From Nymphaea colorata (lineage: Eukaryota > Streptophyta > Magnoliopsida > Nymphaeales > Nymphaeaceae): a stretch of DNA of 64,000 nt. Positions 48,161 to 60,889 of the stretch are shown here, piece after piece. A program made the position numbers and the translations under genes. Location: the NCBI RefSeq assembly GCF_008831285.2, contig NC_045139.1, positions 17,714,354 through 17,778,353 of the forward strand, read 5' to 3'. The notes under the pieces were generated by a model, which saw only the letters and a program-made list of their open reading frames with translations, was not told the DNA's origin and searched no databases. The stretch's first letter is position 1, and every line of letters begins with the position of its first letter.

Positions 48161-51100
48161 GCCCGTCGGTGCACAAATTAACAGCCCAACCGCCAGCACC
48201 TGATTTTCTCTCTTCCTCTCTTTCATTTTCAATATCCTAATACCTTTTATTACAAAAAGACGATGCTTTTTTATCAGAATTTCAAATAAAAATAAGAGAT
48301 TTTTTTATCATTTTTCCAATAATTCTACGCTACGGGCCATTTTTAAATACAAAATACTCTTTTTTTTTTAAATTAAATATTGATAGTTCTTGGACAATCA
48401 TTTTGCATGTGGCATGTCACGATACGAGCAAACATACATGGAACTTTTTTATTTAAAATTAAAATTCATGGAGAAGATTTTCTTTAATCTTTATAGGAAG
48501 GAAATTTTTTGTTTTTAAATATTACGGAAGAACAATAAACTCCTAACGGTTACTTGCCTTTTTTACTCTTTTAATCAAATCGGCCCATTGATTTGCAAAA
48601 AATAATTAGAATTTTCTTAAAAGTGAGTAAACGTTTTACGTACCTGGAATTCCTCTGCTGTCCCAAACTTCATATTTTCCTTACTTGTTTCCTAAACTCT
48701 CTGATTTCAAAATAGCTAAAATGAGAATAGGGTTTTTCCATCAAATGATATAACAATTAACAAATAACCTTTCTCGAAAAAAGATTCGCAAATCATTGTA
48801 TTATAATTTACGATGACATAATTTTTATATGAGTAAAATTTTCACAAAAAACGGTCTTGTGTAACTAAATGGCACTCGCTTAGAAATCTACAATCAATAC
48901 TTAAAACAATTTTTTTAAGACAAATAATTATTTGCATGAACTAATTTAAAGCCAAACAGCGTAAAAATAACTCCCAAGAAAAATATTCCTTTGTCTTTAT
49001 TTTTTGTTTCCATGTATATTCTTCAAACTTCAAAATTCATTTTGTTGAAGCATTGCCATGTGAGACTCAGACTGGTCTTAATAATATTGGCAGTCATTAG
49101 AGAAGAAACAAGATTAGGGAACTCGGTGTTTCATGCTGCAACATGCGTCATACAATAAACACTTGTTAGTTACTAATTATAATATAAGAAACATTATGGT
49201 CCACACAGCGTTTCACATCGACATGCTCCAACAGCCGCTGACTTCATCTGCACTCTTCTTAAAAGGCACACTTGCACTTTCTCTTTTTTAAAACATTCAC
49301 ATGTTTGCATCATTGAGCACATATGCTGCATAGTGATGCTGAAAGACTTTGTAGTGCACGATATGAACACTTACAACTTGGTTAGTTTTCACTAGAGAAA
49401 CATGTCTTAAGATATTTAGAGACAATTTTATTAGAGAAACGTTCACAAGTTCATGGAAGATTTGTGCGATCAGTCATCAAGTTCATATTGTATGAAGCTC
49501 GTTTAATTGACTTGCCTGTGCTGTTTGACTGAAATTTATGAGTACATGGCCTCATAAACGGATTCTTCACATCATGAATGCTTTTTTGTTGGCAAAAGAT
49601 AGAAAAGGAGGTACTAATTTAACTTTGGTTGATATTATATGGTCGCTAAATATTTTATCATGTTGCTCAAAACTCATTTTCTCATAGATAAACAACGTAT
49701 CTCACAGGTTTGGACATAAAAAAGCGTGTTTTTCAAGAAAAAAATGAACTCTTTCTAGATAGAATCTTCAACCAACTTCACCATGATAGTAGGTGGTCAA
49801 TTCTTATTTCAAACACTCAATAGCGTCAATTTTTGGTGCTGCAAAAAAAGATACCGATATGCAAGTTGAAGTATAGCGAGGATGAGTGTTTTGGCTTTCA
49901 TTCGAATAATGGGATTTCCTTCCGCTCGTCTTGAAAACTGGCTGTCTACCAGCTCATAACTAGATGATGAAATATTAGATAATTTTTAAATGGACAAGGA
50001 AGAGCAACCTAAAATTTTCATATCAGGGGAAAAACATAGAAGAAATGGTAAAAATGCACTCCCCTTTGTCTTAGAAATTTGTTGGGTCTTCATTGGTATT
50101 AATGAAGACAGTGAACTACTGTGGTAGGGTAAACAACTCCAACGCTCTCAGTCAAATGTGTTGAAAGGCCAAAGGCTGAGTTGCCATTAGATACAGCACA
50201 ATAGAAAATGACAGAACCCCAATTTTCTGTGGTTGCAAACAAACACGAGATGATTTTCTGTGGTGCAAATATGCGAAATCGTAGCCACAAGTGACGTTAT
50301 CCATCAGTGTTTTGGTGAGATGTGCGATGTTTTACCTTTACTGACATGGAAATTATTCTATTACGTTCTTACCTAGAGATATAAAAATACATAAAAGTCG
50401 AAGTCAAGAGCTTGAAATTATGATAGTGCGACCCAACCATCCAGCTGTATAATTTGTCTCTAGGCTATCGGGGGCCCTTCTATAGCTTAGTTGAGAGGTT
50501 TATATGCGATCTTTCGTCGTGTGGAAGAAGAGACAATGGCTTACAAACACATGAAAGGGCACATTCCTTTACCAACACATGATTGCTACCCTTCTCCATT
50601 TTTTTGTCGCTAATTATTCTGCCCCCTTGTTTATAAAGAGTATTTTCCATTTATGGGTTGAATTATTTTTTAAGCTTAGGAAAACCAAGTGTTTGAAATC
50701 TGAGAAGAAAAGTTAGGACAACATATCGCACGCTTTCAAATTCACCTCGGATCTTATGTCTATGACAATCAAACATGCCATTAAGAGCAATTGCTAATCT
50801 CGGATTTGAGAACTGTGGATTTAAGATCAGACCTTCCCTGTTTTCTTAAACTTAACCTTTTCTTAATGCAAAAATGTAAAATAAAGATCTTAAGTGTGGA
50901 TCTTAGGTCTCTCACTTAAAATCCTTAGTTTGATGAGACATAAATTTGACCATGGATTTTTTTGCCACATCGACAAAAGCATTTACCAATCAGAAGTAAT
51001 CAAACACCTGATTAATCTCCACAAAAAAAATTGTGCATCCAACTAGCTACTTTCCCTGCGTTAAATGTGCAGTTGAGACATTGGTTTAAAAGCCTGTCAA

Positions 51101-52624
51101 TTGCAGAAAGGCAATAGAAATTTTATTTCTCGATGGCCTTTGAAAACCGTTTATCTGGAATGCTGGGCCAAAAAGGTGCAATTAAATTGCAATAATTGAG
51201 CCCGTTCGGGGATTGTTGGAATTTATAAAAATTGTAAGTCGGGTTTGGATCCTGTTGCTTGTTAGAACCATGTTTGACCTGATAAAGTACCGAGTTCCTT
51301 GTACTTTTGTATATTAAATAATGTGTTTAGGGCCTACTTGGAACCGATCACATGGTAATATAAAAAATATGAATAACGTTCCAGATTCATGCGATTGGAC
51401 CGATTTGGGATTCAAACTTGGGAATTTCAAGCTTCAGATCGGCTTTGCTTTGGTGGTCGGAGATAAATGGTCATTCTATGATCAACATGATAGTTCTTTT
51501 TAATACAAAAAAATACTTATTTTTATTAAATTTTCTCATTTACATGTTGATGTGATGTCCCTTAAAAAAAATAAAATTTTATTACTAATGTCCTTGGCTT
51601 AGTAAAATAGAGCTTGATTTTTGCGTGCTTTCGGCGGTCCCACCTTTGAAAGCTACGGCATCAACTGTCGGTGAGGCTCGGGCTAGCTATGAACTTGGGT
51701 CCCCCGGGTAGGAGTGTCAATCTCCCGGCATGACTTGGATACTGACCCGAAGTGGGTCCAATAAAATTTGGGATTGGTACAAAAGAATGAGGAGCAATTA
51801 ATGAATCGACCTTTCATAGTTTAAACATCAACTATGCCAATCTGGATCGGGCCTGGACTCTATTAAGATCCACAACTTTTTAAGGTGAATTTGAGGGTTT
51901 GGACCTTGTGTCTTTGTAAAAAGACCTCCTGCGGGAGATCCAAACCCATGGACCCGCCACCCCGTGCATAGAAGCTGAATGAGAGAGACAAACATTGCTT
52001 AATTTGTTCCGATCCAAATTTGAGATTTATAATCTGTCTGATTCAAACAGTTTAAAATAGGACAAAGTACTAACAAATATGCCACATGTAAGCATGAGTA
52101 AACCAATCATTTAGAACAAGGAAACATTGGCATGAATTATAATTAATTAACTAACGAAATGCTATATTTTATTTTTTTTCATAACATGCAAAGTCATTAT
52201 TGAACACGTTATTAAAAAACCATTAGAAGTACTACAAATAATGTTCTTCGTAGCGAAGAATATCCATAGTCGTGTCGTGTCGTGTCCCCTAAACACACCG
52301 CGCCAATAATACAAGTCCGATCATTTACTGTCCTAAGTAAAGTCCTTTTCATTGTTCATGCTTGACACCGGCTACGTCACAATGAATGAGCAGATCATAC
52401 AGCATAAAAAATAAAAATCATTTTTCAAGATGATCCAAAATCTTAACCACACTTTTTGGTAACGAATAGCATGAACATTAAATAAAAATGGTCCGATCAC
52501 ATCAACTAATGTTTGTCATCTTTATTTGAGCCCTAGTTCTTATGTTAAATATGTCCCATGAAGTATATATATATATATATATTGAGTACACTAGCAACCA
52601 AAGGAAAACATTTTAAATATAATT

Positions 52625-52860
52625 GGAGAACTTAGTAGAGGATCGGACCAGCCCCAATTATTTGGGGGTGGTTAGGCAGAAGCGGCGCTGGGTCCCCCCA
52701 TGTGGGGAGTTCCCGGAACCCTACCAGCCCTAGCCCACATGAAACTGACTGTCTCTGCTTCAATTCTCAAGCTCCCTGCCAAAGGCATACTGTGAGTCTT
52801 GTGACTTGGGTGCAGCCTGCCCCCACTTAGTGTGGCTTCCATGTATTCATGTCTGCTCGC
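52625..52860. other. GC-richer island with small hairpins, origin unknown
   Basis: This 235-bp island stands out from the AT-rich surroundings. It contains CCCCAATTATTTGGGG, which is self-complementary, and CCCCCCATGTGGGG, a second short palindrome. The sequence has no long open frame. It could be a fragment of a SINE, LINE or other dispersed repeat; I do not recognise it. Confidence 0.4.
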
Positions 52861-53254
52861 TCATTCTTCATTTGTTTAAATTTGTTTTTATATATATATA
52901 AACTAGATGCTTCAATGCAACGATTAAGGTCCTTGTTATGATCTAATCTTACATATATGAACTCAAGAATAAGTTGATGGGAAACATATATTAAAACTAA
53001 TTATTTTTTAATTAAATCATATTTTGAATAAGACATAACATTTAACGGCTCTTATGACATCAAAATTTTAATCATACAGAAATCCCCATTTTTCTTAAAA
53101 ACAACTAAAACTAAACCTTGTTTTGTATCAAATTAAAAATTTTATAGATATATTAGGATGTTTTTATTTTTGTTTAAAATATCTTTTAAGCAAAAATTTA
53201 ATGGCCTGGTTTTTATTCCTGAGCTAGCGCTCTGAGATCTATCAATTCAATTAT

Positions 53255-53255
53255 A

Positions 53256-53321
<66 letters not shown>
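53255..53321. repeat. compound (CT)n(TA)n microsatellite
   Basis: About 22 CT units with one TT interruption are followed by about eleven TA units. It is the longest of the compound tracts here. Confidence 0.95.
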
Positions 53322-53976
53322 TGAAGAGGAGGGAAAAGGGCGCCGAATAGAGTGGGCCTCACCGACGAAAATAGTGCATAAGCAAACAAAACCTGCCTTC
53401 CACATGGCTTTCAAATGATCCACAAAAACTTTTTTAGTAAGCTAATTAATAAAGAAAAGCAAAAAGAAGGAAAGGAAAGCACTATCACTAGCTGTGCTGC
53501 TTCCTTCTAGAAAACTAAACTGAAACTCTTGGCACCAACATTTGTTGAAGTTGATAGTTGCATGGAGGAGATTCTGTCTTCACCTAATCAAACCATGGAC
53601 AAAAAAATCGCAGCATAATCTTTTTCTGGAGAAAAAAATTCAAACCTATAACTGAGAGAGAGAAAGTTGGGTGGTGGGGAAAATGGCCGATAAAATGGAA
53701 ATGTATATCAAAATTGAGGGACAAGACGTCCCCTAGATACAAAAATTGGGGACAAGAAGTCTCCTAGTTACAGTAACAAACCGCAAGACAAAAGCAAAAG
53801 AGGAAGTGGGTGGCGGGGAAAAGAGAAGAAAGAGCTCAACTCTTTCTAATTTCTTCTGTATTGAGACAGGATCTAACAAGCTGATGAAAAATCTAAAGGT
53901 GCTCAGACGCCCACAGCACTACATGTACATGTCTCCTCCATTATTATCCCTCCTTCTACTTCTTTTCCATTTTTAG

Positions 53977-54176
53977 CCAGGCTGTGTTTGATACCGGGGA
54001 GCCAGGACCAATCTGAAATCTCTTTTACGTTGGACCCATAAAGTAAACAAACACCATATTTTTACCTCCATGTAAAAAAGGATTTGAAAAGTTCTGACCT
54101 CAAATTCTTGGATCTGATATTCTCAATTACCTTAGATCACGTTGGATTTCTAATCGGAGGTAAACAAACACGCTGG
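53977..54176. mobile_element. small MITE, about 200 bp
   Basis: The left end is CCAGGCTGTGTTTGATACC and the right end, on the other strand, CCAGCGTGTTTGTTTACC. The interior has no open frame. TGTTTG-type termini are common in plant MITEs. Target duplication is not resolved. Confidence 0.6.
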
Positions 54177-56430
54177 CAATCCGCCAATTACTAGACAGGT
54201 TGAACAGCTGCTTTCAAAGGAAAACCTCTGGCTAACTCGGGCTCAAAGAGGACAATACCATTAAAAGGATCCACAGCAGTGTAATTTGCTGGAAATTGAT
54301 TTGATTTGAGATTTCCATTTCCACACACTGGTCATGTTTGAATGATCTGATGACACATAAGAGGAGATCTGAGATCTTGGGTATCTCAGATCTCAGCATT
54401 CATAAATGTGAGCTGAGCCCATCTTAAATGAAGTTGTAAATGATAATTATACATAGCAGAGTTATAAATGTGGAGAAATGCTGTTTTGGCTTCTACTATC
54501 ATACATAATTTGGGACGGTGGATGCCATGTTTGAATGCACATTAAGAGATCCTTCATTAGTAATTATTATACTGCTTGTACAAACTCAAATTGAAAAATC
54601 AACTCAACAGTCTAAATTCAAGGGAAAGCTAACACATTTTATTGCATACCCACATGAGAAAAATGTTTGATACAAAAGTCTCATAGCATATTGATGAAAT
54701 TTAAAGCAAATATAACCTGTTTACTCTTAAAAAAAAATGTTTCATGCATAATGAAAAAAGTGTATAACGTTTTCCGGTCATACAGGTTGCCTGAGGTCGC
54801 CTGACATGGATAACTTCAACCAGCTCTTTTTTCCGGCAAGTGGGTGGTGGGAAAATAGTTGGCATTCTTTTTTTCAACTTTTTTAAAATGTTTTTGTTTG
54901 GTCAAAACCTACTTTGACATTCAAATTTGCCGAAAGCCTGCAGATTTTCGCGGCAAGTTTCCCACGGCGTCGTTTGTGAGCAAAACTTGGTTTTCCTTGT
55001 AATCAAAATTTTGCTTATTATCAACCAAATGGCCACAAGACTGCGAAATTTCTCAGTTTTTGGTAATACTTTGGAAGGAGAAAATATATGTGCAAAGACA
55101 GCAAAATTTTATCCTGATAAATTTTCTTCCACCAAATTAACCCAATACTTAGGTTTTGAATGGTCCGTGAGTTGAAAAGGTGCTGAGAAATAAATAGGCA
55201 ATCAGCCCATTTGGTCTTTGTTTCTTATCTAATTTCCAAGTCCAATCCCCTTTTCTTGAACAGTAGCACCTTAGTTTTCTCAAGACGCACACAGAAATAT
55301 AATGTTAAAAATCACAAAAATTATAAGCGACTTACAATCATTGCATTGAGTTCATAAAAAAAATAATTTTCTTAGCATTCAATTCAACTGTCTGTTTGTT
55401 TCTGACCCAATTTATCCGTATGTAGTTAAAATAGAAAAATGTTTGGCAACTCTCTTTCTCTCTCTACATGTAGCAAGTCAATTGTTTTCTCTCTCTCTAC
55501 ATATAGCAAGTCAATTGTTTGTTTTTAGGTTTAGTATAGCTGGGCAGCCTAAGTGATGCCTTGATAGTTAGGACTTCCTCATTTCAATTCTTGTGGATCT
55601 GGACCGTAGAATTGTGGCTTTCGCGACACTCAAATTGAAGGATATATATATATATACACGATAAGGCCATCGAAATTTGAAAGCAATACTGAATTTTAGA
55701 TTCTAAAAAAATTAACAGTTCTTGGAATATTAAAAGTTTGGTAGTAAAAAAAAGTCAATATTCTATTAACAAATGAAATGAACTTACATAAAACCATATC
55801 TTGTAACTAAATTAGTAATTACAAGAACGTTAGCATGTTGATTTTTCGTTCACAATTTTTTACCAAGAATTTAGCTACCTTAGAGCCATGAGGAATTCAT
55901 TGGTAAAACAAATTCTAATTTCGAGGAAACGATAAACATACTGAAATTCCTGTTTTGTAAATGGGGAGGACAAGGGACCACTGCGTGCGTGCAAAAAAGC
56001 TGGCTAATGCCAGCAACAAGGGAGAAAAAGAAGGCCTGTCAGTCATCCAAGCACCCCGTTTAAAGACTTTGACCATTCCATTTTCATTTCACACAAACAC
56101 CGACACTATGAGCTTGAGTGAGCGGCAGAGATAGGAGAAAGGGACCCTCATTGAAATTCAAACTCCTCTTTGATTTTCTTCTGTTCATAAAAGTCTAGAT
56201 GTTCTTTTTTGATGCTTAGTTGGCAGGTGTCTTGCTCTTCACTTAACAGTTTTGATCCTCAAAAGAAAGTTTTGATCCTCGAAAGAAGGCAAGGAGAAAA
56301 GAAACAGGGTTTACATCTCCTCCCTACCTCCTTTCTCTCAATCCTGTCCCAAACTCCATTTCAGGATTCTCAACTTGATTCCATAAAAAAGATGGGGCTC
56401 ACCTACAAATTCTTCTTCTTCTTTTCTTTT

Positions 56431-57404
56431 ACGCCTTGTTTGAATGAAGGGAAATGGAAGGAAAGAACGATCAATCTTTTGTTTGGTTGGTTAATTAAAA
56501 AAAATGAAAAAAAAAAGTTTGTTTAGTTGCAAATGGAGAAAAATGAAAGGGAGGGAAAGGAAAGAGAGCTCCAATGAAAAGAAAAAGTTTATCATTTTCT
56601 ACCGTGTATATCTTTTCTACCCGCCCGCAGAAAAGACATCAACTGACCTTGCGTGGCTCTTTCTCTCCCTCTCTGCCACTGGACTTCGACGGGCGTCGGA
56701 TCTATCTCTCTTTCCCTTCCTGCCACTGCTCGAGACTTGGATGGTATTTCTCAACGGCTCCTTTACCAAAATCAAGTTTTTGTCATTTTTATGTCATTCA
56801 ATTAGTACACCGAAAAATGACGTTTTGTTTGATTGGTATAAATTTTTATCATATTTATTACTATAGAATGAAATATTGAGAGTTAAGTGTAGTTCCTCTT
56901 TTATTGAATTAGGAAATCAAATTAAAAATATTTTTATTTGAATGATAAATTTTTGAATGTTAAGGGTATTATTGTAAAATATTATAAATTTTATCCCTCC
57001 ATTTTCTTGACTTATTCCAAACAAACATGATTTTAACAATTCTTTTCTTTTTATTCAAACAAGCTTTATATTTATCTCTTTTCTTTTCTTTCTTTTTCAT
57101 TCATTTCCTTTCTCATTTCATTTACCTCTCTTTTTTTTCCTTTCGTTTCCTTGTTCATTCATTTTCTTTCCCATGTCATTTGCCTCCCTTTTCATTCCTT
57201 TTCTTTCCCATTTCATTTGCCTCCCTTTTCATTCCTTTTCTTTCCCATTTCATTTGCCTCCCTTTTCATTCCTTTTCTTTCCCATTTCATTTGCCTTCGT
57301 TTCCTTTCCTTTCCATCGCTCCATTTCCTTTTCTTTCCCTCCATCCATTTCCTTTCCTTTCCATCGCTCCATTTCCTTCTCTTTCCCTCCATCCAAACAA
57401 AGTG
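56431..57404. mobile_element. polypurine-armed inverted-repeat element (about 970 bp)
   Basis: The left arm begins ACGCCTTGTTTGAATGAAGG and is purine-rich. The right arm, on the other strand, begins ACACTTTGTTTGGATGGAGG and is also purine-rich. The arms together can form a long imperfect foldback. The right arm has been expanded by a 37-bp tandem repeat. No transposase is present and no clear target duplication was found, so the superfamily is open (hAT or Mutator-like). Confidence 0.55.
57181..57291. repeat. 37-bp pyrimidine minisatellite, three exact copies
   Basis: Identical units start at 57181, 57218 and 57255 (each TGCCTCCC...TTTCATT). A degenerate copy precedes them and a different unit of about 45 bp (with CCATCGCTCC) follows in about two copies to 57395. 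The strand is almost pure C and T. Open frames across it are artefacts of the repeat. Confidence 0.95.
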
Positions 57405-59540
57405 TTATTCTTTATAAAAGAAAAACAGATTTATCAAGCAGATCTGCAACTGGTGATATATGGAGCCGAATACATAGTAACGTAAATTCGCTTGTCCTTA
57501 GCTTGTGTTTGAACTGGGAATGAGGCATTTTCTAGTTGGGTTGTCCCGTCCAAGTGATGCTTTCTTCTTCGGTTGGGATAACAAATCCGCTTCATATTGT
57601 AGGTGAGAATCTTCCTCATTAAGACAACAGGCCGTATATGAGCGCAAGTCTGGATGTGTTTGTAGTTTGTACACATGCTCGGTGTCTGTTCGTCTTGGAT
57701 GCGTAAGAGCGTCTCCTATTTCCTTTTTCGATCAGGAAAACTTAAATTATTGCTTAGAACAACCGCATGCATTAGCAAGTACGTGTGAATCTGATCATCG
57801 AATGGCCAACTAGGGACCTCGGGGAGAGTAGCGTGGCCGATGGACCTGGTGAAATGTTAACAGCACGTCTTTACTTTCATTTTCATGGGCACTACTTCTT
57901 GTGCTTCAGGAAGGTAGAGCGTGACATAAGGTCGAAGGTGCATTGGTTCTATCCCAAACACCAATGCAATCTTAGACCCAAGAAACATGGGAAAGAAGGA
58001 AGCTTGGGCGCTGAAAAATATAAAAAGAAGACCGACCAACTAAGGCAGTACAAGCTATACGGAGAGGCTGTTCCAGTGTTTTGCAACTTAAAAATATCTG
58101 TTCGTGAATAAGTGAAGTGATGATCAAATGAAAGGCTTCCCACTCAGAGAACTCTTTGGTTCTGTATTGTTCTTTGTTGAATCACTGTCGTTCTAGTAAT
58201 TGAATGGCATTATTGGAAAGTAGGAGGGAAACCTGCTTCTGTTTAGCTTATCCACAATTCTTGTCCACCGAATAGTTAAGATTTAAGAACTAATTGGCGC
58301 TATTAACTAGTCAATACAATTTGGAGATTTTGTATATTGCCACCAAGTAACATTTTGACAAATGAAATTTTTGAAGCTATCTATCTTTAGATGAAGATTC
58401 TTATGCAAGATTGTATAGTAGAACCCATTGGAGCTGTCGCATACCATCGTCAAACATACTTGTCACAGGTTGCACCGTGATTGCCATCTAAGGATGCAAA
58501 GATTTATAAGCTGCACTCGTCAACAACTTGATGGCATTAACTTTGTGGCCTGGATGTCTATAGCAAAACAAAAGGCAATAGGTCATGCATTTATAATAAC
58601 AAGTACTCTGAGAAAGAAAGGAAAATTATATTTTTCTAAAGTCAAAGATATATATCTCCTATACGTTTCTTATCTAACTAACGTTCAAAAGTTTGTTTAA
58701 TTACCCCCCCCCCCCCCCAACCCATCAAAAAAAAAAAAAACACGCAGGCACACATATAAGTAATTACTTGATTTAATTTATTGCAATTGCAACTCTACCA
58801 TATGACCCTATAATATTGCTTTTGTAATAAACAATATTCAATTTTTTTCATTATAACGTATACACAAATTTTTTACAAAGTTTTAAAGGTAAGCAGCCAG
58901 TAACTTCTATAAGAATTCTAGTTTTTTTTTGTCATTTTCAAATAACAAGAATATGCTGCAGGGCGTCCATTCCTTATAGATAAGCGCACCCGTGATAACA
59001 ACTTTACAGGAAAGAAAAATGAAGAATTCATAAATCTACGTTGCCTTCTCAATACTTTTGTCAAAAGAACAAAGGAGGACTCGCAAAAGCCAGTATAAGC
59101 CTCCTCGGCGACCGTAACGGCCTACTAAGGGTGATCATAACCCCAACGTAGACAGAAATAATGAAACATTACGTCCCGTAATCAATTCTTTTAATCTAGG
59201 ATCGAAAAGTAACAAACTCATACCGGTAACCGAGAGAGAGAGAGAGAAGATGCTAATGGGCAAGAAGGTAGATCCACAAGGCCGCAGAAAGTAATGCCCT
59301 ATGTTTCAACGTTGATTTTCAGCAATGTCCACTGAGCTTCTTGAAGGAACATTGAATGTCATACAATTCTTAGTCACAATATGCAATACGTGCTCACGTT
59401 GAACGCTCTACAGCACCAGAAGAAATCTACAATACTAAAAGAAAAAATGATCATGGCCAGCATCATCTGAGCCCATCAAAAGGGAAGTCGAAGCAGCTGC
59501 CGTTGTGTCCACGCTTTGGGACAGTGAATAGCACAGCACA

Positions 59541-60308
59541 CTAAACTTTCTGAAAAGGACATACCATCATCACAAAAGTAGTGCACAACTAATTTTAGAA
59601 ATGAGTAATACTCAAGTTTCTTGAAGATCATGGAGGAGTAAACCAGAAGATGGAGGAACATACCTGGCCAGGGTTTGAAGCTTGTCCATGACCACGGCGT
59701 GGACCGGTATTAAGGTCTATCATTTTCGACTCGGGCTTCTCATTATCAGCATTAGCATCATCAGCCGAAACCCAGTGGTTGTTTTGTATTCTCTCTTTGG
59801 GGCCCGCTCCTGCTATTGCAGTTTGAGCCACTTGTTGCTGGCCACGCTTATGTTCGGATGGCTCAGTGGGCTGCAAGGTCTGACCATCAAAAGGATTTGT
59901 TTTGTCTCCTGGAAACTAAGCAAAGACTTATAATATGTCAGGTTTCAAGGTTGAACAAGTGTGCAGTTGGCTTCTTTTCCAGAATGTGATCACTAACCTC
60001 AACCCTCTGCCTTAACAGAAGATATCTCTCATGCGTTCTTTTACCTCCCACATGAACAAGCATGTCGCACTGCAAGCAGAGTGAACTCCCATCTATTTCA
60101 CAATAGAAGAATGCTGGACACAGTTTGCAAGAGAAACGGTTTTAGCGAGACCCTCCTCAAATTGGTTAAAAAAAGAGGGTGAAATGCGATCCTTCTACAA
60201 GAACAGGATACCTGAGGCATTTTCACAAATGTCACATCGAGTTACGGCACTTGGATTAGCTAGTGATACTCTTACATGCCGGCTTGCTAATTTATTACAT
60301 GTGTGCAC
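59541..60308 (-). CDS. BBX18/BBX19: double B-box zinc-finger protein, BBX18/BBX19 type, first exon missing from window
   Basis: Light-signalling regulator of the double B-box group; in Arabidopsis BBX18 (At2g21320) and BBX19 (At4g38960) promote hypocotyl growth, and BBX19 delays flowering through CONSTANS. Visible exons: 60308-60212, 60113-59998, 59915-59664 and probably 59549-59541. They encode, in phase, the end of B-box 1 ([11 protein letters not shown]) and all of B-box 2: [17 protein letters not shown], then [16 protein letters not shown]. Then come [13 protein letters not shown] and, near the C terminus, the family motif MIDLN. The last exon adds only Lys-Val before a stop and is uncertain; reading into the intron would instead end at 59628. 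The first exon (start codon and the first zinc ligands) was searched for up to 64000 and not found, so the first intron is probably longer than 3.6 kb. No CCT domain, as expected. Confidence 0.9.
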
Positions 60309-60889
60309 CTGGCATACAGAATATTAGAAGGTAAAATGTGATGGCTGGCATCCCACTGCAATAGAAGAATTTGCACATAGAGAGACAATCTAGCCAAGGC
60401 AAGAGACATGGATACATGCAGAAAATTTAAGGAGTATGAAAGATCCGAATTTGGAACAGACAAGAAAAATATGCACAGACAATGACATCAGCTGAGAATT
60501 GATCCAAGAGATAAGGTGTTCATCATCCAGTTGCAACATTCACCAAGAATGATCTGACAGATTAACCAAAGGATCGCTCTTTCTCTCTCACAGATATGCA
60601 CACACACACACACACGCATACATGCAATACCATTAACAAAGAAGTTCCCGGCTTCCAGCACATCGGCCAAAATTCATGCAAAACAAACTTCATAAAGAAA
60701 CTCACAGGTAACCAGAAATTCAATTTAAGGCCGATAAAAGATAGGAATACCATGGAAGTCATGGGCAGCCTCAACATCCCGAAGGCTAGCAAATCAAAAA
60801 ACCCAAAATAGGAAGACAAAACATTAAGCTGTAAATCTGGCCAAGGTTTTAAGGCCAATATTGACTGTGCAATGGACATCAGCTTTCAA

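Larger units (their letters stand above)
48161..59540. other. 11-kb gene-free spacer
   Basis: No gene was recognised. The stretch is AT-rich with many short direct and inverted repeats, including two MITE-like elements, a compound microsatellite, a pyrimidine-rich minisatellite and a GC-richer island near 52.7 kb (listed separately). An open frame of 108 codons at 57785-58111 (plus) resembles no known family and lacks splice-linked partners. TA runs occur at about 52566-52581 and 55642-55655. Confidence 0.6.

Noticed and set aside
57027..57523. Three overlapping open frames of 88-152 codons
   Set aside because: They are translations of a CT-rich minisatellite in three frames, with only Phe, Ser, Leu, Pro and His-type codons.
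57785..58111. 108-codon plus-strand open frame
   Set aside because: It has fairly even composition but matches no family I know and lacks splice or promoter context; not reported as a gene.
58684..58741. Poly-C/poly-A junction as a functional element
   Set aside because: A homopolymer run next to a second homopolymer is most likely slippage or an assembly-sensitive tract.
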